64,000 nt of DNA from Erinaceus europaeus (GCF_950295315.1 NC_080162.1:70244962-70308961), one strand, 5' to 3'; shown: positions 53,397 through 64,000, numbered from the stretch's first letter. Notes: generated by a model not told the origin, from the sequence alone. Program-made: numbers and translations.

Positions 53397-56300
53397 ATGG
53401 CACTACAATACATTAAATCCATAATATCAATAAATGTCAATGGCTTAAACTCACCCATCAAAAGGCACAGAGTTGGGGGATGGATCAGAAAACATAATCC
53501 AACCATATGCTGCTTGCAAGAATCCCATCTGTCACAACAAGATAAACACAGACTTAAAGTGAAAGGATGGAAAACTATCATACAGGCTAACAGACAACAA
53601 AAAGGGGAGGAACAGCTATTCTCATCTCAGACACGATAGACTTTAAATTAAATAAAGTAATAAAAGATAGGCAAGGACATTACATAATGATTAGAGGATC
53701 AATCAGCCAAGAAAACTTAACAATTATTAACATCTATGCACTCAATGAGGGACCATATAAATACGTCAAGCACTTACTGAAAGAATTTCAAAAATACATC
53801 AATAGTAATACAATAATAGTGGGAGACTTCAATACCCCACTCTCACACTTAGACAGATCAACAAAGCAGAGAACCAACAAAGATACAGGAGAATTGAATG
53901 AAGAGATTGACAGACTAGACCTCTTGGACATTTTCAGACTCCTCCACCCCCAAAAATACACCTTCTTTTCAAATCCACATAACACATACTCAAGGATAGA
54001 CCACATGTTAGGCCACAAAGACAACATCAATAAATTCAAGAACATTGAAATCATCCCAAGTATCTTCTCAGACCACAGTGGAGTAAAACTAACATTTAAC
54101 AACAAACAGAAAATTATTAAAAGTCACAAAATTTGGAAACTAAACAACATACTCCTTAAGAACCACTGGATCAGAGATTCACTCAAGCAGGAAATTCAAA
54201 TGTTCCTGGAAACAAATGAAAATGAAGACACAACCTATCATAATATTTGGGACACAGCTAAAGCAGTACTGAGAGGGAAACTTATAGCCATACAACCACA
54301 TATTAAACACCAAGAAGAAGCTCAAATGAATGACCTTACTGCACACCTCAAGGACTTAGAGGAAGAGGAACAAAGGAACCCTAAAGCAACCAGAAGGACA
54401 GAAATCACTAAAGTTAGAGCAGAAATAAACAACATCGAAAATAAAAGAACCATATAAAAGATCAATGAAGCCAAATGTTGGTTCTTTGAAAGATTAAACA
54501 AAATTGACAAACCCCTAGCCAGATTCACCAAACAAAAAAGAGAGAAGACTCAAATTAACAGAATTGTAAATGATGGAGGAGATATCACAACTGACACCAC
54601 AGAAATCCAGAGAATCCTGCGAAACTTTTTTTTTTCCCCTCCAGGGTTATTGCTGGGCTCAGTGCCTGCACCATGAATCCACCGCTCCTGGAGGCCATTT
54701 TTCCCCCTTTTGTTGCCCTTGTTGTAGCCTCTTTGTGGTTATTATTATTGCCATTGTTGACGCTGTTCGTTGTTGGATAGGATAGAGAGAAATGGAGAGA
54801 GGAGGGGAAGACAGAGAGGGGGAGAGAAAGATAGACACCTGCAGACCTGCTTCACCGCCTGTGAAGTGACTCCCCTGCAGGTGGGGAGCCGGGGGCTCAA
54901 ACCGGGATCCTTACGCTGGTCCCTGCGCTTTGCGCCACATTCACTTAACCCACTGCGCCACCGCTCGACCCCCGAAACTTCTATAAAGAACTATACACCA
55001 CCAAGCTAGAATCTGGAAGAAATAGAACAATTCCTAGAAGCATATGCCCTTTCAAAACTGAACCAAGGAGAACTACAAAATCTAAATGCACCAATCACAG
55101 ACAAAGATATTGAAACCGTTATTAACAACAAAAGTCCTGACCAGATGGCTTCACAAATGAATTCTACAAAACTTTCAGGAAACAGCTGGTACCCATGCAT
55201 CTTAAGCTTTTCTGTAAGATTGAAGAAACAGGAATACTCCCTTCCACCTTCTATGAAGCCAACATCACCCTGATACCAAAAGCTGATAGGGACAGAACAA
55301 AAAAGGAAAACTACAGACCAATATCTCTGATGAACATAGATGCCAAAATATTAAACAAGATCTTGGCCAACCGGATACAGCAACATATCAAAAAGATTGT
55401 TCATCACGACCAAGTGGAATTCATCCCAGGAATGCCAGGCTGGTTCAACATCCATTAGTCAATCAATGTCATTCACCACATCAATAAAAGCAAAGCCAAA
55501 AACCACATGATTATTTCAATAGATGCAGAGAAAGCCTATGACAAAATCCAACACCCATTCATGCTCAAAACTCTACAAAAAATGGGAATAGATGGGAAAT
55601 TCCTCAATATAGTGGAGTCTATATATAGCAAACCTACAGCCAACATCATACTCAATGCACAGAAGCTGAAAGCATTCCCCCTCAGATCGGGGACTAGACA
55701 GGGCTGTCCACTGTCACCGTTACTCTTCAACATAAATCCCCACACCTATGGACATCTAATCTTTGATAAGGGGGCCCAAAGCATTAAATGGAAAAAGGAG
55801 GCTCTCTTCAATAAATGGTGCTGGGAAAACTGGGTTGTAACATGCAGAAGAATGAAATTGAACCACTTTATCTCACCAGAAACAAAAATCAATTCCAAGT
55901 AGATCAAAGACCTAGATGTCAGACCAGAAACAATCAAATACTTAGAGGAAAACATTGGTAAAACACTTTCCCATCTACACCTCAAGGACATCTTTGATGA
56001 ATCAAACCCAATTGCAAGGAAGACTAAAGCAGAAACAAACCAATGGGACTACATCAAATTGAAAAGCTTCTGCACATCCAAAGAAACTATTAAACAAACA
56101 GAGAGACCCGTCACAGAATGGGAGAAGATCTTCACATGCCATACATCAGACAAGAAACTAATCACCAAAATATATAAAGAGCTCAGCAAACTTAGCACCA
56201 AAAAAGCAAATGACCCCATCCAAAAATGGGCAGAAGATATGAACAGAATATTCACTCCAGAGGAGATCCAAAAGGCTAACAAACATATGAAAAACTGCTC

Positions 56301-56842
56301 TAGGTCACTGATTGTCAGAGAAATGCAAATTAAGACAACACTAAGATACCACCTCACTCCTGTAAGAATGGCATACATCAAAAAGGACAGCAGCAACAAA
56401 TGCTGGAGAGGTAGTGGGGACAGAGGAACCCTTTTACATTGCTGGTGGGAATGTAAATTGGTACAGCCTCTGTGGAGAGCAGTCTGGAAAACTCTCAGAA
56501 GGCTAGACATGGACCTTCCATATGATCCAGTAATTCCTCTCCTGGGGTTGTACCCCAAGGACTCCATAACACCCTACCAAAAAGAGGTGTGTACTCCTAT
56601 GTTCATAGTAGCACAATTCATAATAGCTAAAACCTGGAAGCAACCCAGGTGCCCAACAACAGATGAGTGGCTGAGAAAGCTGTGGTATATATAGACACAT
56701 TGGAATACTATGCAGCTATCAAGAACAATGAACCCACCTTCTCTGACCCATCTTGACAGAGCTAGAAGGAAATATGTTAAGTGAGCTAAGTCAGAAAGAT
56801 AAAGATGAGTATGGGATGATCCCACTCATGAACAGAAGTTGA
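53397..56842 (+). pseudogene. L1 ORF2 (endonuclease-reverse transcriptase), broken
   Basis: ORF2p nicks the target with an APE-like endonuclease and copies L1 RNA into the nick. Visible endonuclease motifs: [29 protein letters not shown] and SDHSGVKL, so the catalytic Asn, Glu, Asp and His positions are present. RT parts: [26 protein letters not shown]-like [25 protein letters not shown] and [14 protein letters not shown]. The sequence then jumps at about 55735 to the segment [13 protein letters not shown], so the block that in L1 contains the FADD catalytic motif is deleted. Other lesions: a frameshift near 53605, a stop at 54455, SINE at 54628-54972, stops near 55456 and 55900, and a stop plus indel at 56692. 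The C-terminal end carries [20 protein letters not shown]. Confidence 0.95.
54628..54972 (-). mobile_element. SINE-A with 3' module, inside L1 ORF2
   Basis: A perfect 8-bp duplication CGAAACTT (54620-54627 and 54973-54980). The module has paired arms CCTCCAGG (54638-54645) and CCTGGAGG (54687-54694). The head is near consensus, and the copy is younger than its host L1. Confidence 0.95.
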
Positions 56843-58168
56843 GTAAGAAGATCTGAAAGGGAAACTAAAAGCAGGACCTGACCAAATTGTAAGTAGGGCA
56901 CCAAAGTAAAAACCCTGTGGTGAGGGGTAGACATGCAGCTTCCTGGGACAGTGGGGGGTGGGTGGGTGGGAAGGATGGGTCACAGTCTTTTGGTGGTGGG
57001 AATGGTGTTTATGTACACTCCTAGTAAAATGTAGTCATATAAATCACTAGTTAATTAATATGAGAGGGGGAAAATTAATTGTATGTCTCGAAGTTTTTCA
57101 AAACACAAACTGAATCTTTTCTCAATATATGCAGTGTAATTGATATGCAGACTCTCTCTTTGAGACCAAAGTAGATCAGAAGCAACCAATAGCACAGCTA
57201 TATACAAGATACTGGGTATTGTACAGCAAACCCTAACAAAAGGACTTTTCAAAGTTAACCCAATTACCAAATAATGTGATGATAACATTAACTATCGATT
57301 ATCTTTTTGGACCCTAAGACAGCAGGAACCTCACATCTCCACTATAGAGCCTCTACTTCCCCCAGTCCTGGAACCATTGGATAGGGCCCACTTTCCCGTA
57401 TGCCTCTCCCAATCCATATCAAATAATATTACATCTGCCGATCACAACCTAACCAACACAAGGATTGCCACCTCAACATGCTTCACTTCAGACTGTGTCC
57501 AGAGACGTTACGTGTAGAATGACAATCCCTTCAGCTTCATTACTCGGGTGAGACCTTTCCTTTCATAGTATACTCTAATTTCATCTCAGGTGGTTCACTT
57601 TCTAACAAAGTCCCAAAACCTAGATATACACCAGTTTCTGTGAGAGAGAGCAAATAGTCACACGTATCCGTAAACTACTGCAAAATATATACCTGAAAGC
57701 AGAAGTACACTAGAGTTTGCAGTGAGTTCCCCCCTAACACTTCCTCTCCACTATTCCAAGCTTTGGGTCCATGATTGTTCAACAATTTGTTTGGCTTCGT
57801 ATGTTAACTCTCTTTTCAGTCACCAGGTTCCAGATGTCATCAGGATGCCGGCCAAGCTTCCCTGGACTGAAGACCCCACCAATGTGTACTGGAGCTCTGC
57901 TTCCCCAGAGACCCACCCTACGAGGGAAAGAGAGAGGCAGACTGGGAGTAAGGACCATGTTCAGCGGGAAAGCAATTACAGAAGCCAGACCTTCTACCTT
58001 CTGCAACCCACACTGACCCTGGGTCCATGCTCCCAGAGGGATAGAGAATGGGAAAGCTATCAGGGGAGGGGTTGGGATATGGAGATTGGGTGGTGGGAAT
58101 TGTGTGGAATTGTACGCCTCCTACTTATGGTTTTGTTAATTAATCCTTTCTTAAATTAAAAAAAAAAA
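56843..58168 (+). other. L1 3' UTR
   Basis: 1.3 kb from after the ORF2 stop to the A-rich tail. Landmarks: 'gaatggtgtttatgtacact', 'ccacctcaacatgcttcact', 'ggcttcgtatgttaactctc' and 'agattgggtggtgggaattg'. The 145-codon frame at 57722-58159 lies wholly within it and is not a gene. Confidence 0.88.
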
Positions 58169-58171
58169 TCT

Positions 58172-58345
58172 CAGACCTTTTACCTCCTGCATTCCATAAT
58201 AATCCTGGGCCCATACTCCTGGAGGGATAAAGAATAGGGAAGCTAGCTTCCAATGGAGGAGATGGGATACAGATCTCTGGTGATGGGAATTGTGTGGAAT
58301 TGTACCCCTCTTATCGATCATTATTAAATCAATTAAAAAATAAAA
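58172..58345 (+). mobile_element. older L1 3' UTR, right part
   Basis: 'ccttttacctcctgcattcc', 'gagggataaagaataggga' and 'ttgtacccctcttatcgatc' with an A-rich tail; the continuation of 50575-50815. Confidence 0.88.
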
Positions 58346-58894
58346 TAAAATCCTAAATCTTCTTTTCAATGATTTTTCTGTGGTTGTAACTTGTAAATGA
58401 ATGAGGAATCTTAATATTTTAATTGTGAGGGCTGAATCATAAGACAACTGGAAATCGCAATAAGTCTTCTCTCTGAAACAATAAGGAAGGCTCACAAAGC
58501 TATGAGTGGGATCTTTGGGATAAGAAGTATAACTTTCTTGAGAGAGCCCCTCTCTGATCCCTAAGTAAGGCTAATTTAAGTAAGGCTACAAGGCACAGGA
58601 CTCATAGCTGACCCAAAGCACTGGTTCTGTTTAGGCCGGAATGACTGTAGCAACTATCCCAGGAACCAGGATTTTGAGTGTAGACTCTCATGACAGAAGT
58701 TATCTCCAGTTGAATTATGTCTCCCCAACAGTTTCTGTTGCCAGGACCCACCTCCCCTGGGAATTTCCCCTCCTAGGCTTGGTACCATAGTTTCTCATCT
58801 GATTCTGCAAGTTTTCTGTGTAAACTTGGCTAAACTAGAGCATTTTCTCTGAATTCCTTTTCCTGTATGGTTTTTAGAAGTTTTGCTAAAATTT
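58346..58894. other. unique DNA
   Basis: No repeat or gene recognised. Confidence 0.35.
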
Positions 58895-58992
58895 TATTTG
58901 TGGATTTAATAATGATTTCTAAGATTGTAAGATCACAAGATTGCAGGGGTTCCATGTCACACCCACTACCAAAATTCTATGCTCCCCACCCT
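58895..58992 (-). mobile_element. old L1 3' UTR fragment
   Basis: 'ggatttaataatgatttcta', 'gattgtaagatcacaagatt' and 'cacccactaccaaaattcta' align with the reversed L1 3' end at 46711 in a diverged form. Confidence 0.6.
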
Positions 58993-59375
58993 CTTTATAT
59001 TTTTGAATTGCACTTGGCAAAAGGAAAAAAAAGAATTTGTACAAGGTAGGGAAAGCAAAAGTGAATCAGCAACTATTTCACTGTGTATTCTCATGATTAG
59101 GTACAGGTAGAAACACACAGATGTGAGCATGAATTCCAGCTGGTCCTCACTCTACCCTGTTCTGCATTCAATGACTTTCCCCAGCCAGTCCTTCTGAACA
59201 AGGACAACATTTAGTTGGCCACCAGAAAGTGCGGCAATGGTCCACAGACTTTGTTCTACTCTGTGTGCTTGGCTACTTCATGTCCCTGAAAGCTCCAACT
59301 TGTCCATTCACATTTACGCTTCAAGAAAACTGATTAATAATGTTCTCTGAAAGACACTGAGAGTCTCTTTTGGGG
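58993..59375. other. unique DNA
   Basis: Nothing recognised. Confidence 0.3.
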
Positions 59376-59503
59376 GGTTCTTTTTTTATTTATAAAAAGG
59401 AAACACTGACAAAACCATAAGATAGGAGGGGTACAACTCCACACAGTTCCCACCACCAGAATCCCATATCCCATCTCCTCCCTTGATAGCTTTCCTATTC
59501 TTT
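59376..59503 (-). mobile_element. L1 3' UTR, part 1
   Basis: 'tttataaaaaggaaacactg' to 'atagctttcctattcttt'. Interrupted by a SINE, resuming at 59860. Confidence 0.9.
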
Positions 59504-59859
59504 TACTTTTTTTTTTTTTTGCCTCCAGGGTTATTGCCAGGGCTTGGTGCCTGCACCATGAATTTACTGCTCCTAGAGAACATTTTTTCCCCTTTTGTTG
59601 CCCTTGTTGTTTTACCATTGTTGTGGTTATTATTATTGTTGTTGTTGTAGTTGCTGTCATTGGATAGGACAGAGAGAAATCAAGAGAGGAGGGGAGACAG
59701 AGAGGGGGAGAGAAAGATAAACACCTGCAGACCTGCTTCACCGCCTGTGAGGAGACTCCCCTGCAGGTGGGGAGCCGGGGGCTCGAACCGGGATCTTTAC
59801 GACAGTCCTTGCACTTCGCACCACTTGCGCTTAACCCACTGCACTACTGCCCGACTCCC
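59504..59859 (-). mobile_element. SINE-A with 3' module, inside L1
   Basis: A perfect 16-bp duplication AGCTTTCCTATTCTTT (59488-59503 and 59860-59875), the longest in the window. Head and module complete, with B box 'gctcgaaccgggatct'. Confidence 0.96.
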
Positions 59860-60453
59860 AGCTTTCCTATTCTTTAACCTTCTGGGAGTATGGACCCAGG
59901 GTCATTATGGGGTGCAGAAGGTTGAATATCTGGCTTCTGTAATTGCTTCCCCGCTGAACATGGGCGTTAGCAGGTTGATCCATACTCCCAGCCTGTCTCT
60001 CTCTTTCTCTAGTGGGGTGGGGTTCTGGGGAATAGGAGATCCAGGACACATTGGTGGGGTTGTCTGTCCAGGGAAGTCTGGTTGGAATCATGCGAGCATC
60101 TGGAACCTGGTGGCTGAAAAGAGAGTTAACATACAAAGCCAAACAAATTGTTGATTAACCTAAAGGCTGAAATAGTGCAGATGAAGCGTGGGGGGAGTGT
60201 CTCAGTTTTGTAGATAGCTAGTAGGCATATTTCAGTTATATTCCAAAGGGCCTATGGCTATATTAGTTTTTTTTTCCCCTGAGTCTAAAATCTGATATGC
60301 AGGTGGATCCAAGTTATTGTCTGGGGAGATGATATCATGGCTAGAAAAAGGACCAGAAAGCTGGATCAGAGAAGAGAGTAGCTATCAAATATGGGGAAAG
60401 TGTATAAATATTGTTGACTGTAAACCCCATCGATTTGGTGTGATCTGGGGCCC
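59860..60453 (-). mobile_element. L1 3' UTR, part 2
   Basis: 'ggtgcagaaggttgaatatc', 'gagccaaac'-type block, 'gtataaatattgttgactgt' and 'tgtgatctggggccc'. It is the longest copy of this 3' UTR subfamily and no ORF2 is left. Confidence 0.88.
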
Positions 60454-60909
60454 TTTATAGTGACATTCCTTCAGGAAATCAGCTCCTGATTCTAGATGAT
60501 ACATTTTGCCATGAGAAATAGCTTTTCTCACCAGGCAAGAGTCAGTCAAAGATAACTTGCAAATTTGGCTGAGCCAAAATAAAGAGAACTCATTCAAGTA
60601 ATACGAATCACTCACTCATTCAGACCAAAGCATCTGAGATCATATCGTGATGGCAAGGGTACTTTCCCTACATGAAAATACATTTCATGCCTTTCATTAA
60701 GATCCTGGTGTTGCAATAATGCCAAAGACCATGCCTATGGTAAAGGTAGTCACTTAGTACTAAAACAGTGAAGACAAGGCATTTGTCCTCAAGGCCACTT
60801 TTGCTCATTATCCCTGTGTCCACATTTTTCCTTCCAGCCACCCCAAGACTCAACTCTTTTATGGTGGGCATGATTCTTGCACAAGAAAAATCAATCACAA
60901 TCAATTCCT
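60454..60909. other. unique DNA
   Basis: Minus-strand open frames at 60385-60615 and 60668-60913 show no known domain. Confidence 0.35.
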
Positions 60910-60919
60910 GCAAGTCATT

Positions 60920-61451
60920 AATGTACTAACCCTTCTTCTTCTTCTAGCGTTTGCCCTTCTTCCGTAGCCAGTCAACAGCATCAGGTTGAGCCTGATGTAA
61001 AGTTTCGAGACTTCCTTTGAATCTGGAGAGGTGGCAGTCGTTGACTATGTGGGTCATAGTCTGTCTGTAGCCGCAGGGGCAGTTTGGGTCGTCTCTGGCT
61101 CCCCAGCGATGGAACATAGCGGCGCACTGGCCATGGCCTGTTCGATAGCGAATGAGGAGGGCCCAATCATAACGTGCTAGGTCAAAGCCGGTTGACGCTT
61201 GCAGGGGTCTGTGATGAGGTGTTTGTTCTTTACCTCAGCTGACTGCCAGCTCTGTTTCCAAGAGACTGGAACAGAGAAGTTCAGTGTAGGCGTAGGGGAC
61301 CAGATTGGGTGACGAGACATCAAACGTTGAACAGGGTGGGCGAAGATATCCGCGTATATTGGCAGGTCCAGTCGAGCGTAGACGTGGGAAATGAACTTAG
61401 ATGATGCCGCATCCCGACGAATATCTGGCGGGGTGATGTGGCTAAGAACTG
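60920..61451 (-). pseudogene. non-L1 LINE ORF2 C-terminal region, longest copy
   Basis: On the minus strand, frame 1 reads LPVLSHITPPDIRRDAASSK, then HPVQRLMSRHPIWSP and VSWKQSWQSAEVKNKHLITD. After a frameshift at 'ccggc' a second frame reads FDLARYDWALLIRYRTGHGQ, MFHRWGARDDPNCPCGYRQ, MTHIVNDC and DAVDWLRKKGKR, then a stop and a GAA-repeat tail (60933-60947). The 'P-x-DIRR' segment followed by 'HLITDP', 'RTGHG' and the C-x-C-G...HIV...C finger is the order of RT C-termini in Jockey/CR1-like LINEs, not of L1 or BovB. A 10-bp repeat GCAAGTCATT (60910-60919 and 61452-61461) may be the target duplication, but 13 unexplained bases lie between it and the tail. Confidence 0.82.
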
Positions 61452-61461
61452 GCAAGTCATT

Positions 61462-62026
61462 TTATAGCTTAATAGAAACTGATGTTTTATCCAAGGGGCA
61501 GATACCAACTGCCACTGAAGCAAGCATCAGGTCATGCTTGTTGGTGGCTTGAAAGACTACTCCCACTAAATTCACTTTCTTAGAGGGAGACTCATGACTG
61601 GGGGTTCCTGATGTTTCATGACAAATATACTCATGACTCTTTTGTCCAGCTTCTGTGCATGGTCACTTTTGAGAGAGAGAGAGAGATCAAAATTAAGGCA
61701 CATCAAGGAAATGCAGTTTATGTGTTCTTGAAGCAAAAAAGTCCAGGCAAAAATCTAACTTCCTTATAAAGCCCTTATACATAAGAGTGCTAAAGTTAAT
61801 ACAAGGCTGTGGTTAAAACTAGGGTTATTGCTCATATACTCACAATCTTTCACATCAAGTTCTGGTAAATTAAGCTTTCACTTTGACACCTGAACTTGGA
61901 AAGAGATAAAGATAACACAGAAAACAAAGGGAGGCTGTAACACATGTGTAAGTTTGAATATATACAATTTTAAAAGTCTATTATCCTCAAAACTTCCCTG
62001 AAGACCTCATAGAAAACAACGATGAA

Positions 62027-62070
<44 letters not shown>

Positions 62071-62164
62071 ACACACACACACACGACCCTGGATTGCTGG
62101 ACTGCTTATATGCCCACAGTAGCATATCAGGAAGTCAGAGAAAAATTGAAATACAAAAGCTTCC
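61462..62164. other. unique DNA with a CA repeat
   Basis: GA run at about 61671-61686 and (CA)n at 62030-62083. No gene recognised. The first 70 bases may still be LINE sequence if the duplication call is wrong. Confidence 0.4.
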
Positions 62165-62347
62165 TATCCAGGGCCCAGATGGTGACATGCCTGGTTAAGT
62201 GTACATTACTATGTACAGGGACCTGGGTGTGAGCCCCTGCTCCCCACCTGAAGGGGGAAACCATCATAAGTGATAAGGAAAGTATTGCAAGTATCTCTCT
62301 CTCTTCCCTTCTATCTACCCGTCCCTCTCAAATTCTTTATCCTATGA

Positions 62348-62399
<52 letters not shown>

Positions 62400-62478
62400 A
62401 TGGGAGAAAGAAGCCTGCTGCCTGCTGGGAGTGGTAAATTTGTTGTATAGACACCAAGCCCCATGATAAACCAGGTGG
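62165..62478 (+). mobile_element. SINE-B with 3' module and (GAAA)n
   Basis: Head 'cagatggtgacatgcctggt', body, a (GAAA)n microsatellite at about 62345-62400, then 'gcctgctgggagtggtaaat' and 'caagccccatgataaaccag', a third example of class B joined to the A-type module. Confidence 0.75.
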
Positions 62479-62593
62479 CAATTTAAAAAAAAAAAAAGAT
62501 TTCTATCTTCCCACCCCAAGTTCATTCTTCTAGCCTCTCTTTTGGATTTTTTTCCTCACCTTTGATTTATTCAGAAAAGTTTCAGTGGCATCA

Positions 62594-62641
62594 GGTAGGT
62601 ACCATGTGCTCATAACCTGCTGCACTACCACCCAGCCCCCT
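62594..62641 (-). mobile_element. SINE head fragment
   Basis: 'cctgctgcactaccacccag' is the reversed tRNA-like head only. Confidence 0.5.
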
Positions 62642-63719
62642 TGATTTTTTAAATTTCTTTATTGGGGGATTAATGTTTTACAATTGACAGTAAAAACAAT
62701 AGTTTGTACATGCATAACATTTCTCAGTTTTCCACATGAAACTACAACCCCCACTAGGTCCTCTGTCATCCTTTTTGGACCTGTACCCCCCCCCCCACCA
62801 GAATCTTTTACTTTGGTGTACTACACCAACTCCAGTTCAGGTTCTACTCATGTTTTCTCTTCTGATCTTGTTTTTCAACTTCTTCCTGAGAGTGAGATCA
62901 TCCCATATTCATCCTTCTGTTTCTGGCTTATTTCACTTAACATGATTTCCTCAAGTTTCATCCAAGACGGGCTGAAAACAGTCAAGTCATCGTTTTTTAA
63001 TAGCTGAGTATTATTGTATATATACCAGTATATATACCACAACTTGCTCAGCCACTCATCTGTTGTTGGACACCTGGGTTGCTTCTAGGTTTTGGCTATT
63101 ACAAACTGTGCTGCTATGAACATAGGTATACACAAGTCTTTTTGTATGGGTGTGTTGGGTTTCTTAGGATATATCCCCAGGAGAGGAATTGCAGGGTCAT
63201 AGGGTAGGTCCATTTCTAGACTTCTGAGAGTTCTCCAGACTGTTCTCCACTGAGGTTGGACCAATTTGCATTCCCACTAGCAGTGCAGAAGGGTTCCTTT
63301 GATCCTACAACCTCTCCAGCAATTGCACCAGCTACCTTTTCTGATGTATGACATTCTCACAGGAGTGAAGTGGTATCTCATTGTTGTCTTGATCTGCATT
63401 TCTCTGACAATTAAAGACTTGGAGCACTTTTTCATGTGTTTCTTGGCCTTTTGGATCTCTTCTGTGGTGAATATTCTGTCCATGTCCTCCCCCCATTTTT
63501 GGATGGGGTTGTTTTCTTGTTGTTAAGTTTGGCAAGCTCTTTATATATTTTGGTTATTAAACTCTTGTCTGATGTATGGCATGTAAAGATCTTCTCCCAT
63601 TCTGTGAGGGGTCTTTTGTTTGGATATTGGTTTCTTTTGCTGTGCAGAAGCTTTTTAATTTTATGTAGTCCCGTAGGTTTATACTTTCCTTAGTCTTCTT
63701 TGTAATTGGATTCATTTCA
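62642..63719 (-). mobile_element. 5'-truncated L1 with ORF2 end and 3' UTR
   Basis: Minus-strand residues [40 protein letters not shown] are the ORF2 C-terminal region, broken by frameshifts. The 3' UTR reaches a reversed 'cccccaataaagaaattt' near 62655-62672. It ends abruptly at a SINE-C. Confidence 0.92.
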
Positions 63720-63835
63720 TTTTACCAGAGTACTGCTCAGCTCTGCCTTATCGTGGCATGGAGGATTGAACATGGGTCTTTAGAGTCTCATGCATAGGAG
63801 TCTCTTTGCATAATCATTATGCTATCTATTCCCTC
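63720..63835 (-). mobile_element. SINE-C
   Basis: 'accagagtactgctcagctc', 'gaggattgaacatgggtctt', 'tttgcataatcattatgcta'. Confidence 0.85.
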
Positions 63836-63852
63836 CCTTAAAAATCTTTTAG

Positions 63853-64000
63853 TACTGGGGGCAGGAAGTGACACAATCACAGTAACACACAGAAGTTACC
63901 ATGTTCGAGGACCTAGGTTCAAGCTCCTAGTTCCCTGCAAAGGGGAAGCTCTAAGACTGATGAGGAAATGCAGCACGTATCTTTTTTTCTCCCTCTCTCC
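63853..64000 (+). mobile_element. SINE-B, cut by the window end
   Basis: 'gaggacctaggttcaagctc', 'ctagttccctgcaaagggga' and the start of the pyrimidine-rich body. The head is diverged ('gaagtgacacaatcacagta'). Confidence 0.75.

Larger units (their letters stand above)
50816..58168 (+). mobile_element. nearly full-length but inactive L1
   Basis: The whole element spans 7.35 kb including a SINE. It has a 5' UTR, ORF1 (52420-53334), a 62-bp spacer, ORF2 remnant (53397-56842), a 1.3-kb 3' UTR and an A-rich tail. An 8-bp duplication CAGACCTT flanks it (50808-50815 and 58172-58179). It is inserted in an older L1 3' UTR of the same orientation. It is dead: two stops in ORF1, a frameshift and stops in ORF2, loss of the RT catalytic core, and a SINE in ORF2. 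The 3' UTR is the source consensus for the fragments at 11713 and 14655. Confidence 0.95.

Noticed and set aside
56049..56567. 172-codon minus-strand open frame
   Set aside because: Antisense of L1 ORF2. Similar antisense frames at 23127, 33499 and 63299 are on the plus strand of reversed L1 copies.
57722..58159. 145-codon plus-strand open frame, repeated in shorter form at 11727, 14679 and 59867
   Set aside because: It is the L1 3' UTR read in one frame. Similar 'proteins' recur only because the repeat recurs.

Overview
The window is mammalian nuclear DNA from a repeat-dense, gene-poor region. The best species guess is a hedgehog (Erinaceus): the most abundant repeats are tRNA-derived SINEs with the head, body and AAC/AAT-rich tail that I associate with hedgehog ERI elements, together with a lineage-specific L1 and older repeats shared by placental mammals (MIR, L2, MER5A, MLT1-like LTRs, old L1). 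I found no cellular protein-coding exon, tRNA, rRNA, snRNA or other functional RNA gene. The only coding-like stretches are remnants of LINE proteins.

SINE classes, named here for convenience. SINE-A: head 'gggttaagcgcac', 'gaagcaggtctgcaggtgtct', then CAACAACAAT-type tail, with or without an extra 3' module. SINE-B: head 'cctggttgagcgcac', 'gaagcagtgctgcaggtgtct', A-rich tail. SINE-C: older, head 'tagcataatggttatgcaaag'. SINE-D: a relative of C. SINE-E: 'gagctatctcactgg'-type head with 'gcaaagcatg'.

Layout. 1-6.7 kb: unique DNA, MIR, a 161-bp element with its own target-site duplication (1415-1575), old SINEs, long CA and TA tracts, L1 tails. 6.7-9.2 kb: MER5A, a solo LTR on the minus strand (6927-7672), a possible second LTR broken by two SINEs. 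9.2-21.5 kb: L1 3' ends on both strands, SINEs and unique DNA. 21.6-26.8 kb: L2, an MLT1-like LTR, and two internally deleted L1 copies that keep the 5' head. 26.8-34.4 kb: SINE clusters, and an L1 (32074-34105) holding both a SINE and a second L1. 34.4-43.7 kb: old L1 cut by a solo LTR (35755-36157), an L1 3' UTR holding a SINE and a foreign-looking LINE end, and a second solo LTR of the same family (43163-43625). 44-50.5 kb: mostly unique DNA. 50.8-58.2 kb: one nearly full-length but dead L1 with 5' UTR, ORF1, ORF2 and 3' UTR, inserted into an older L1 tail and itself hit by a SINE. 58.3-64 kb: L1 and SINE fragments and the longest copy of the non-L1 LINE (60920-61451).

How the parts relate. 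The window is a record of stacked retrotransposition. Target-site duplications (TSDs) readable in the sequence give a relative order: old L1 and MIR, then hedgehog L1 subfamilies and SINE-C/E, then SINE-A/B and LTR insertions. The most unusual components are (i) a non-L1 LINE whose C-terminal protein resembles LINEs I know from arthropods and other invertebrates, with a GAA-repeat tail and an apparent short dependent element, and (ii) at least four L1 copies with internal deletions, one showing a clear 7-bp microhomology junction.
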